A stretch of 64,000 nt of DNA, taken from NCBI GenBank assembly GCA_030533445.1, contig CM060062.1:19981829-20045828 (forward strand), in the 5' to 3' direction. This document shows, one piece after another, positions 12,107-24,100 of the stretch. The DNA comes from Cyprinodon diabolis (taxonomy: Eukaryota; Chordata; Actinopteri; Cyprinodontiformes; Cyprinodontidae). Position 1 is the stretch's first letter; each line of letters opens with the position of its first letter. The notes beneath the pieces are model-generated. The model was not told the origin of the DNA and made no database searches. It saw only the letters and a list, made by a program, of their open reading frames with translations. The position numbers and the translations under genes are program-made.

Positions 12107-15100
12107 GTGAGTCCATCTATGCATCGTTTCAAATCCCCTTGCATGATTGTCTTCTGTTTAACACATGTAAAAACATGTTGTTGTATAGACAATTGAAATC
12201 TAAAATTTGTGCTGTAGAAATTTTTTGGTAGTGTGCAGTATCCTGCTAAAAGTGTCCACAGCCATATAGCTCCAGATCTACAAACACTTATTGTTCTCGA
12301 GCTATGAAGTCCAAGAGACAAAAAAATAAACAACAAAAAACTTTAATACAGCGTACAGCAGATTTACTTTTTTCAACAGATTGAGTGAACAGAGAGAGAG
12401 ATCAGCCTTTGGTCCCAGTTGACATGAGTGAGCCTTTTTTTTAATAATTGGCTCTCCCCTGTTCTTCCTTGGAGTACATTTTTACTACAAATAAAGAGAA
12501 GCACCAAACTAGGGCTGTAGCTCCAGGGTTTCTCTGACCCAATTGTCTCATTATCGCAGTCTGTCGTGAGACTTGTTTATATCTTTGTACTTGCTTCCGC
12601 CCCTTATTTCAACATTAACCTTTTGGCTACTTACAGTATATCCAACTCACTAGAAGGTGCCATGGTAACATGAAAATCAGTGTTATTAACGTAACCTCTC
12701 AGTGGTCATAACGTTGGGGCTTATTTGTGGGGCTCAGAAAGTACATAGAAAACTACTTATTTTCATTTATTGCAGAAAGGATGCATTTAAACAGCTGCAC
12801 TCTCTTGAATTAATATAACACATGAGATTAAAATATATAAAAATAACTCTTTGCTTTTAGACTTGTCACATGAAACCTGTCATCAGTAATAATTACAAGG
12901 GAGTATATCCAGTCCGCTACAATCACACGGTGATCACTGTTTTCAAATGTCACTTAATGAGTATTTTGATTAAAAGCTGTCAAAAAAATCTGACTTTAAA
13001 CAGACAAGTAGCCCCACATTCAGAAAACATCATCAACCTTTGCTTCTACTAAACAGCAGTTACAACAGCTCTGTTTCCTATTAGTAAAGATATTTTCAAA
13101 CAATATTACAAAGAAACCCATTAATATAGATTATATTAATAACTGTTTCAACCTAAAAAGTTACGATAAAAAATAGTTATAGACAGTGTTTGGAATGTTG
13201 TTTAGAAAAGTAAGAATTAAAAAAGTAAGTTATTAACTCTATGTTGCTCACTTAAAATAAGGTTATTTTTAGTCAGCAAAGTAACAGTGCAGTTAGTTTT
13301 TCTAACCTATAAGTTTGATGGATTTGGTTATATTACCTATAAAACAATATAATTAAACAGTGAACACAACATTTAGTCAAAGAAAAAGACTGTACTTCAA
13401 GTGCTTCTACTTGAACAATAAGAACATTGATTAAGCATAACCCTTGTGGTGTAAAGTTGGATATATTGTACAATCAGCCAGTTGTTAGTTGTGTTGTCAG
13501 GTGACACAAGATGTGGAGCTTCATTAGATTAGAGTTGATTTTAACTGATGTGAATAAAGTCTTAGTTCTGGACATAATAAGCAAATCACTGGAACATTTA
13601 GCCTTCGGCTCCAGCGAGCACTTCCAGTTCAGGAATGCTATCATTGAATCTGCAGGCCTCAGTGCCTCTCTCTTCTTAGTCTGTGAGAGCAATCAATGTA
13701 TGCTGAACATTCGCCCACATTATGGCCCCTCAGCCAACCAACGTCATGTTTGCCTCTATCTCAGCACCCATGCTCTCTCTCTGCTGTAAAAATCTGTAAA
13801 CAGTCCTTCTTGACAGCAGATGGTGTGCACCTATGAAAAGTAACTTTAAAGATATAGTGGAGAATGTTCTTTTTCCTGGTGGATCATCAAAATAAGTGGT
13901 CCTCCTAATTGCCAATCATCCTGGTGATATGTTTACGTAAGGCCGTCCTACGTGCTCATCCCCAGGTTGCTATCTTTTTCTGCCAATGCGCACTTTAAGG
14001 CGTATATCTGTGGTGAGCTACGGTTTCAGCCAGTCATTGAAGCTCAACTTACTCACCGTGGTTCTTTGAAAATGGCCGAGGGTCAAAAGAAAGAAACTGT
14101 CTATGAAGTGTATGAGAAGAAAAGAAAGGCCTCAGAAGAGAGCACAGGTTTGGCTTCTACTGATGCCTACGTTTCTACTCTACAGGTAAAGTTAGGCAGT
14201 TTGGCAGTGATCCATTTCACATCACTGCTGGTAAAAGTTAAATACCTCTATATTGTAACTTTCCAGAAGGTAGGAAGATAAGTTTACTTATTTTATAATT
14301 TGCGTCGTTAGTAGTTATATGGTGGCCACAGATCCTTATTTACCCCTCAAACACGTCCAAATTTCCACTGCAGCACACACACATACAAGTTGGTGATACA
14401 TTTTTTAAGGTACTAGCAGTCTTATTTGCGGGGAAATTTTTATATATAAATATGGGTGAGATGAGATCCATCCGAGCGACCATCTTTTTGCGTTCTGTAC
14501 ATCCAAGAGGAGATATGGGCTCATGCATGCTCTCGCACGCGTTTAATAGACGTTCGCTCACAGGAGTGAGTCCAGGGTTTTGCATATGCAATTTTTGTGA
14601 AGAGGGCAGGTCTTTTCAAAAACTGCAAAAATCCTCCACTATACCTTTAATTGATAAAGCTGTAGTAAAAGGCCAAAGGTAAAGGAATAGCAGTACTGAC
14701 AGGAGGAAAAGTGATTAAGTAAGTTGGATTACTGCATCACGGAAAAACTTATGCAGTTTCTAAGAGCATTACTAATTCACTTCGTCAGGACATAGACCAA
14801 ATCAACTTTCACTTATTATGACTAGAGGCTAGAAAATTCTCACAACAGTGGGTGCTAGAGTGGCCAAATGTATTACTCAGAGAAAATATTGTCCAAGTTC
14901 TAATATGGTTTTGGACTCTTCAAAGTGACTTCTTGCAATTAGGCTATAAACACCTCACTTAGAACCTGATTCAAATCCTCTTATTAGAAACCATAAGTCA
15001 AAACACCAGAAGTCATTTGTCTTGATTATGAAACTACAAACTGGATACGAAATTCAGAATGAAAGAAAAAAAACAAAATCAAATTGCTAACATGTTCAGC

Positions 15101-18100
15101 TTGACTATGAATGGAAACAAATTTGATCCGGTTATCATTTATCCCTAAAAATTCTGGATTAATTAATACAATTTTTAGAGAAAGGAAATTTGATTAGCAG
15201 GATGAGGAGCTAAGAGTGACAGCATGTTTAGAGTTGATATGGATCCCCAGCAGTGATGGGACTAACGGCGTTGAAAGTAACGGCGTTACTAACGCCGTTA
15301 CCTTGTTTTAGTAACGAGTAATCTAACTAATTACTTTGACTGTAACTATAACGTAGTTACCATTGCAGACAACCCGTTACTGCGCGTTACTCAGGTCGCA
15401 CAATGAACCTTTATTCATGATAGGACTCGTGCGCAGCTGCGTGAAGCTGACACCCCACCCACGTCAAAAAACTCTGCAAATAGACTGAATGGTTAGTGCA
15501 ACATTAGTGCTGATTTGTGCAGAAAAAAATATTGTTTGTGCTACTTTTGTTTAAGAGATATTAAAGATAATTTTTTAGGTCATCCAGAGGTGCGCGCCTT
15601 GTCATGAGAGAGGGGAGGATGAGAATGGCTGATGTATAGTGAGATTCCGTCTGCCAGTGGTTAGGTGGGTGTTTCCGCTGGCGGGTGTTAACGTACAGCA
15701 CACACAGAGAGATGGAGAGTGAGGATGACTCCAGCAGCAAAACAACGTTTTCCACATGGAAATACCGGTGTTACGTCGAGCTGCGTTTCCCCATCACATA
15801 CGGTTTCCCCTGCATCTCCGCACAGCGCAGGCGGCAAGAGTCACCGCGCAAGCGACAGGACACGTGCATGCTCGCTAAAGGCGCGCAACAGTCGCCCTGT
15901 GCTCGCGCCACAGGAGAACTATGGAGAGCGTGAACGATCAAATGATAGCCTATATGAAGAAAGGGAGAAATCTGGATGGATGGATGGATGGATGGATGGA
16001 TGGATGGATGGATGGATGGATGGATGGATGCTCTGACTTTTCAACCTTCTGTATTTTTTATTTTAAACATTATTTGATGGCCTTTGTGGCAGGGATGGAG
16101 ATCCATATTTTATGTCACACACAGAGTATACAGTGAGTCCAATAAGTATTTGATCCCTTGCTGATTTTCTTCGTTTGCCCACTAATAAAGATCTGATCAT
16201 TCTGCACATTTAATGGTAGATGTATTCTAACATGGAGAGACAGAATATCAAAAAGGAAATCCTGAAAAAAAATCTAAGGAATATATATTAATTAATTTGT
16301 ATTTCATTGAGGGAAATAAGTATTTGATCCCTCAGTATGCATTAGGAGTTCTGCCTTTCACAGAGCAGTTAGACACTCCCAATCAGCTTGTTACCTGAAC
16401 TGAAGCCACCTATTCTCACTACTCACTTGTGTTCACAGAATCAGACAATCTGACAGATTTCAAGTCTCCAACATGGGTAAGACCAAAGAGCTGTCTCAGG
16501 ACCTTAGAGTCAGGATTGTTGACCTCCACAAAGCTGAAATGGGCTACAAAAAGATAAGCAAGGTGTTGGATGTGAAAGTAACAACTATTGGTGCAATTGT
16601 TAGAAAATTTAAAGAGTATAACATGACCATTTTCAGACCTCTGGTGCTCCAAAGAAGATTTTACCTCGTGGGGTGACAATGCTCCTGAGAACGGTCAGAA
16701 ATAATCCTGCAACCACTCGTCAGGAGTTGGTAAATGACCTGAAGGCAGCTGGGACCACAGTGTGCAAGGAAACAATTGGCAACACTTTGCGCAACAATAG
16801 ACTAACATCCTGCAGTGCCCGAAAGGTACCCCTGCTCAAGAAGGCACATGTGGAGGCGCGCCTTAAGTATGCCAATGATCACCTGAAAGATGAACCAAGT
16901 TATTGGGAGAAGGTTCTGTAGTCAGACGAGACCAAAATTTAACTTTTTGGCCTCAACTCTACTCGCTATGTGTGGAGGAAGAAAAATGCTGCCTATGACC
17001 CCAAGAACACTGTGCCCACCGTCTAGCATGGAAGTGGAGGCATAATGTTTTGGCGGTGTTTCTCTGCCAAGGGTACAGGGCTACTTCACCGCATCACTGG
17101 GAAGATGGATGGAGCCATGTACCGTACAATCCTGAGGGACAACCTCCTCCCCTCTGCCAGCAACCTGAAAATGGGACATGGTTGGGTCTTCCAACATGAT
17201 AACGACCCGAAACACACAGCAAAGGCAACAAAGGATTGGCTCAAGAAACATCACATGAAGGTCATGGAGTGGCCCAGCCAGTCTCCGGACCTCAGTCCGA
17301 TTGAGAATCTATGGAGGGAGCTGAAGGTCAGAGTTGCCAAGTGACAGCCCACCAACCTTCCTGATTTAGAGAGGATCTGCAAAGAAGAGTGGGCCAAAAT
17401 TCCCCCTGGTGTGTGCGCTAAACTTGTGGTTAATTACAACAAACGTCTCACTGCTGTACTTGCTAACAAAGGCTTTGCCACTAAGTATTGACTGTGTTTG
17501 GCTAGAGGGATCAAATACTTATTTCCCTCAATGAAATACAAATTAATTAAAATTTATTCCTTAGATTTTTTTTCAAGATTTTCTTTTTGATATTCTGTCT
17601 CTCCATGTTAGAATACATCTACCATTAAACGTGCAGAATGATCACATCTTTATTAGTGGGCAAACAAAGAAAATCAGCAAGGGATCAAATACTTCTTGGA
17701 CTCACTGTACATCTAGATAGATAGATGTTGCAGTATCTATAACAACCCAAACACACAGGATTTCAGAATTAGACACCCCCAGTTATTAATTTCATATACT
17801 CACCAGATCTGAATGCCCTGTTAAAAAACTTCACATCTCGTTCCCCCCAGATGTCATTTACGTTGAGTTGCAATAAATGCTAAACTCTCTGCAGGTTCTT
17901 GTCTTTGTCGTCCGCTCTATTCAGCTGGTTTTTGAAACACACGGCGAGAAGGTGGGGGCTGGGTGGTGAGGTTTACGGGGGCGAGAAACGCAAAAGTAAC
18001 GCAATAGTTACTTTTACTAGTAACTAGTTACTTTTATTGTGGAGTAACTCAGTTAGTAACTCAGTTACTTTTTGGGAGAAGTAACTAGTAACTATAACTA

Positions 18101-21100
18101 ATTACTTTTTCAAAGTAACGTGCCCAACACTGATCCCCAGTAGTCTAGTTGTAAAAAAAAAATAAAAAAAAAGAAGGGGGATGTTGGATTTTTTATTTTT
18201 TTTTTAATGAAGGCATGCATAGCCTAATTAATATATTTTATAAACCTAAAGCAGTATGCGTGTTATGGTTGTTACATGTCAGGTACACTGGTCATTGAAC
18301 TTGACCAAGGCACCTTACAGTAGAACTGCAGTCAGTCCCTGGACTGACATGGCTATCACTGCCCCTAAATGGATAGGGACAAATACAGAGGACAAATGTC
18401 CTGCTGGGATCAGCTTCATTCTCATGGTAGGCCACTTCTTTGATTTTCTTTATTTTGCTCAGGCTACTCCTAAGCTGAATGTGGAAAGGGCAATATTATT
18501 GCCATTACTGTTAATATATAGTAGAAATTTTACACATTCAGTATTTAAATGTCACAGGGGATGGTATGGGGGGAGGGTGATATAAGAGAAAGATTTTCTT
18601 TTAAGAAGGGAATGCCATCCCCCCTCTACTGAAGTACTGTGGACACATTTAAAGGTGGCCATGAATCCCTTTTTAGTTGTTTTTTCATAAATACACCTGC
18701 TTTATAAAAGTTCTACTAAAGACAGTTTTGATTAGATTTTAACATTGATGTCTATAAATACACGTAAATTTTGTAAACATTTTCTTTCTTACAAGATCTT
18801 ATTTTAAGTTATCTTTCGTTAGTTAAAGGGCAGCCGGTGTTTTACAACTCACTTCTTCATTTGCTTGCATAGGCTTATAACTTCTAGATATAAAATGTTA
18901 GATTAAGTGGTAGATTTGCAATCCATTCCATCCTGAAATATTTTTGATGGCAGGTTGAATCAAAGAGGGAAATATTGGGAGCAGCTGAATTTTATCTCCA
19001 TAAAATGTCCCTGATTATACATCAAAGTAGCTCCCAGAGTCACGACTCCTTTTACAGTTTCTCTCGTCTCAGAGATAAGGCATAAACTTTACATTAGCTC
19101 TAACTTTAAAGTTGAGAGTTTACTGTGTGTTTGGCATTGAGTCATTTTCTGTAAACTAAATGAAAGCAGGAAAGAATAAATAAAAAGATGATGCTGAAAG
19201 AAAGCTTTTAATTCCTCACAAAGAGCTGCCCTCATAAATGAAGATGAAAAGCAGCATTCGTTTATTTGATGTGTCCCTGGATGAGTGCTTTCTCCCTCTC
19301 TTCTCTTAATGAAATAAATAGAATGGCACCAGAAAATGCTTTGACATTTCACATGCTTTACCTGTTCTCTTGATTCATTTCTGCAACTTTGTGATTCTAA
19401 CTTTTTTTTTTCTTCGTTTTCCTTTTGTTTCTCTTTATACTTTTCTTATATTTGATTTCTCTCACCTACATCAACAGCGTTCTGCAGGTGACATTATGAT
19501 AAGGAACATCCAACTAAGCCATGCTGGGAAATACACCTGTGCAGTTCAGACCAAGGTGGACAGTGTGTCAATTGCTACAGATGTGGTTGTTAGAGGTAAG
19601 GACTCTCCTTATTTATCAAAAGGAGATTTAAAATGACCAATGCATGCAAAATACATAAAGTTGCAGAGATGAATGGATCAAGAAGAATACATCACATTAG
19701 ATGTATGAATCCCACAGTGCCAGTCATGGTCTATGGGAACTCAAGCACAGATAGGTTGAATCTGTTACATTTTATCCTCTATTAGGATATTATCTCATGC
19801 AAAAAAACATCTCAATGTTTAATTTTAGTGCATTGAGTGAACTGTCAAAAGGTAACAGGAATCCCTGACTACAAAGTTGTTGCCATTTAACTCGGTAGAG
19901 GAGCTGTTAGAAAAAGTCTCATTCTAAAATTTCTGACATCATGGATTCTGTTGCTCTGATTAAGGTAAAGGTCGTGACTGGGAACAAAGGGTCTCATTGC
20001 TGAAGTAGTTCTCTGTGGGGAATTACTCCAGAAAACGGAAGTTAAAAAAGAGTAAAAAAGTTAAAGACAGGTGCAAAAATACTGGACTCTTGGCTGCTTC
20101 TCATTAACCTTTCGCTGAAAGCTGGATTATCGCAAGATCTAAGTTTTGTGTCTGACAACAAATCTATCTTAAAAGAATCCTGCTAATACGTCCATCTCTT
20201 AACAACCAGTGAGTCAGACCATACACATGCCAGCAGTGTTTTCTTGGGGTGGGCCATGTAGCAATTACAACATTGAGAAGGGCCTTGCTGAGGCATTACA
20301 AACATGTCTACCCTGGAGGACTCACCTGTCGTTACCGCAATTAACTTGGTTTTAACTGAAATACAGGCAATTTCACGTTTGAAAATGGAGCAAAGAGAAG
20401 CACTTTGTGTATTTGTAGATTGGAAAGATGTCTGTGCTTTTTCTTCTGACAGGATTTGGAAAAAGTTAGATTTTTCAGCTTACTGCGCTAGTTGTGAAAA
20501 TGTCACGATTTGCTGCTACAATTGGCTGAAAATGTATTATGGAAGACAGGCACTAGCTGGCACGTCACCCAATCAGCTCGAAGTATTGTACTAAACATCC
20601 CTCCTTTTCAAGGACAGACTGAACGACAGGCGTCCCAGATTGATAACGTAGAACTCAACTCAGTTCCACACATATCAGTCTGGCTACTGCCAGGTTAGCT
20701 TCTTATTGAAAAAGATAAGAGAAGTTCTTCCTGATTTTCTTTTACTCTTAAGTTAATTTTTTTGCTGGAAAAATTATAAGCACATTCAACTTTGTACAGC
20801 ACAAAGTATTCAGTGAGAATATTTCATTCATTCAGATTTAAGATATGTTTTTAAAATGTTTTTGAGAATTGTATGTGTTGTAAGAATTGAATATAGGAAA
20901 AAATCATAACATTGTCTAATTCTTCTGTAGGTATGGTTCATTATGTTTTTGTTAATCTATATTTGTTTTAGATTTTGGTCAGGTTTGCATTTCATTATTA
21001 AATAAAATAGCTGCTACACCAAATCTCACTTTCTTCTAATCCATTTGGTATATAAACCCTGATCATGATCCAATTTATCCATGTCTAATGTCTTCTTCCT

Positions 21101-24100
21101 CTTCTCCTCATTAATCTTTCAAGTGTTTATCTTTCTGTGTAACTGGACTGTAACTTATCATTCTTCCAGGTCCTCCAGACCCACCATTAGATTGTCAGGT
21201 GAATGAGATGACTGAGACCACTGCGTCTCTGTCTTGGAGGCCTGGATTGGACAACCACAGCCCCATCCTCAGCTACACTATCCAGGCCAGAACACCCTTC
21301 TCCCTCGGATGGCAAACTGCTACCAATGGTAAGCTCGTGCTTTTAGAGAGTCAATCTATGTAGGTCAGAAGAAATATAAATATGCTGATTTTGGAAATGT
21401 TTATTTGTTTCAAACACTATTTGTGAGCTGATATGTATAACATTGCATAAGTTGATCAATATTTTTTCCTGTGCTGATGAAACATTAATTATCATATGTC
21501 TTTCAGTCCAAGAAATTTTAAAGGGGAAAGAGCTCTCAGCCACTGTAACTGATTTAAGTCCCTGGGTTGAATATGAGTTCAGAGTTTTGGCAACCAACAG
21601 TGTTGGAACAGGAGAGCCCAGCAAACCCTCGAAGAAGACCCGCACCAAAGAAATGCGTATGTATTGTTGGGACTTTTTTTTGTTTGTTTATTTTGTAAGT
21701 CTATTTCTTGCTCATTTCTTAAACAAGTGTTTCCAAGCTTTTTTTGACTTGTGTACCCCACTGGGCATTTTTGCTTACCATGAGTACCCCGCGCAGTCAA
21801 AATTATTGATGATTGTCCAAAAGTCGAATGTACAATAGCTGAAATAAAGACAATTTTACTTAATCTTTTAATTTGAGCATTTTATAATTTCATACTTTCC
21901 ATCAAAGAAAAAAACAACATAAATATGTTGCCTGGAAGTTGGTAAGGAATCAAAATAAATACAAAATAAAATCATTTTATAAACTTGTATGTAAATAAAA
22001 CTGGAGCTCCTATGAGTAACTCCCTTATAATTACATTTAAAATTGATGTATTGGGAGCAAAATACAGAATTAAAGTTACAGTCAGACTGACTTAATTAGT
22101 TTTATTTGTTTTCATCAAGACACATGAGCTTGCTTTGATTAGCTCTGATAGCTCAGTGTGAAAAACAGCTGCTACCAGGCTGTTTTCTACATCTGGTCTG
22201 TTCCTCTGCATTAGAAAACTTACTTTTTGATTGATAAAAGCATGTTCAATTATTCAATTGGCTCCTCACAAAGCAAAACAGATCCCAGCCCTATTTTATA
22301 TTACTTCGGATAAATAAAATATTTTCGTGTATCCCTTGCATTGCACTCACGTACCCCTAGGGGCACGCGTACCCCCGGTTGGGAAACACTGTCTTACACA
22401 AGTTCAAATAGAATATTGATAAAGAAACATGATGAAAATACTAAAAATATAGATTGATTGATACTATCAAATTCTATGTTTTATGATAGTTACCATATAA
22501 TATTGGGCCTTCTTACGAAAGTTGATTTCAAAAATGTTTTCAGTTTCAGGCATATGTAGGCTCGCTTTGCTCATGATTATTCACAGAAAAAGTATATCAA
22601 GTTGTATCTTCAATAAAGTAGCTCCTTATGGGTGTTTAATTCATTCAGCTTTTATGAAAAAAACATACAATTCCATTGGAGATTCTGTTGGGATCTGGAG
22701 ATTCTCCACCTTCCACCTTCTCACTCATCAGCTCATCAGGAGACCGGCCTTCATAAGCAGCTGCCAGACCTTGCTTCGACGCCGCAGTGTTAGCCAAGTT
22801 TGGTTAGCGAACCTGAGCCTATGAATTTACTGATAGTTACCTTCCTAGAGAAACCTTAAACTAATTGCCTCTGTCTTCTCGCTCCTAGGAAACCAGTCTC
22901 TCGAGAGAAGCTCTGGATGAGCTTAACCTGAATCTGCCTGCCTGCCCTAGAGAGCCAAACCTGAAGACTACTTTCTGGAATCCACCTGCTGCTCTTAGGA
23001 AAGAGCTGATCACTTCAACCAAGGTCTGATCACTGGAAGTCAGAAGTAAGACGCTGCTGCTGCCTAAGCACTCTGCTTAACACACTGTCTCTGATCCCAA
23101 CTAGTTCCCTCTCTCTGAACAAACCTGGACCTCTTCAAGGTATCCACTGAAATATCTGAGAATCCATTTAACTTATCTGCATACCCAGCTAACCAACTAT
23201 CCGTCTCTGCAGACGCCAGAGAATCCTGCCCGGACCTGAACCTGAATCTTGTCTTCTTTGTGTGAAAACTAATAAACTCTGTTAAACTTTTTACCAAGTC
23301 TCAGTGGTGTTCTGCATGTGGGTTTATCTCTGAAACCGATCATGACAGAACACTGCGGCCAAACACAAAGCCCAGCAGATCACCTCCGGAGGAGGCTTGA
23401 GGAGCAGGACGCTCAAATCCTTGGACACGCCCACACCATCCGTGAGTTACACAATAAACTAGAGCATCAGAACCAAGTCCTGCAAAATTATGCCAGCTAC
23501 ATGGCAAATACTTACGCTACGCCTGCAGCCCATCCAGTTCCGGAACCACTTCCGCCACTCAGGTCACCATCTGTGACGTCACTTCCTGAGTTCTGTCCAA
23601 GTCTCCCTGAAAGATTTTCAGGTAATCTAAAGGATTTTAGAGGATTTTTGTTTCAATGCCGTTTACTTTTTGAACACTCTCCTGGCAGTTTTCCCAATGT
23701 GAGAAAAAAGATTTCTTTCATGCTCTCTCAGCTCACTGGACGAGCCCTAGAATGGGCGGAGGCAAGGTTCTCTTCTGAATCCAGTTTTTCATGTTCTTTT
23801 TCCGAATTTATCTCTGAGTTTTCTCAGGTTTTCAACCATGACTCTGATAAAACCATTGATTCCCAAGCCCTGCTAGATTTGAAACAGGGAAAATCTACAG
23901 TAGCTGAATTTTCCATTGACTTCCGGGTTAAAGCTGCAGCCTCAGGTTGGAACGAGTGCGCACTTAAGAGTGCTTACTTTATGGCCCTGAACGACAACAT
24001 AAAAGATGAACTCGCCACATTAGACGAACCAGCTAGTTTGGAGGATTTAATCCGTCTGACTATCAGGTTGGATAACAGGCTACGGACTAGAAATCTCTCT

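Larger units (their letters stand above)
15251..18132. mobile_element. hAT-family element copy A (with nested Tc1)
   Basis: Termini are CAGTGATGGGACTAACGGCG and GTAACGTGCCCAACACTG (right end inverted: CAGTGTTGGGCACGTTAC), with an exact 8-bp duplication ATCCCCAG at 15243-15250 and 18133-18140. The subterminal regions are full of GTAAC/GTTAC motifs, a typical hAT transposase-binding arrangement. The interior is GC-rich and contains a (GGAT)n tract at 15974-16030. Without the 1577-bp Tc1 insertion and its 2-bp duplication the element is about 1.3 kb and lacks a full transposase. Two more copies are at 29725-30665 and 46319-47561. Confidence 0.93.

Noticed and set aside
12210..12450. Possible transposon after the first contactin exon
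   Set aside because: No inverted termini or target duplication could be found.
19089..19352. ORF upstream of the second Ig exon
   Set aside because: Low-complexity translation without conserved features, opposite strand to the gene; only a possible conserved non-coding segment.
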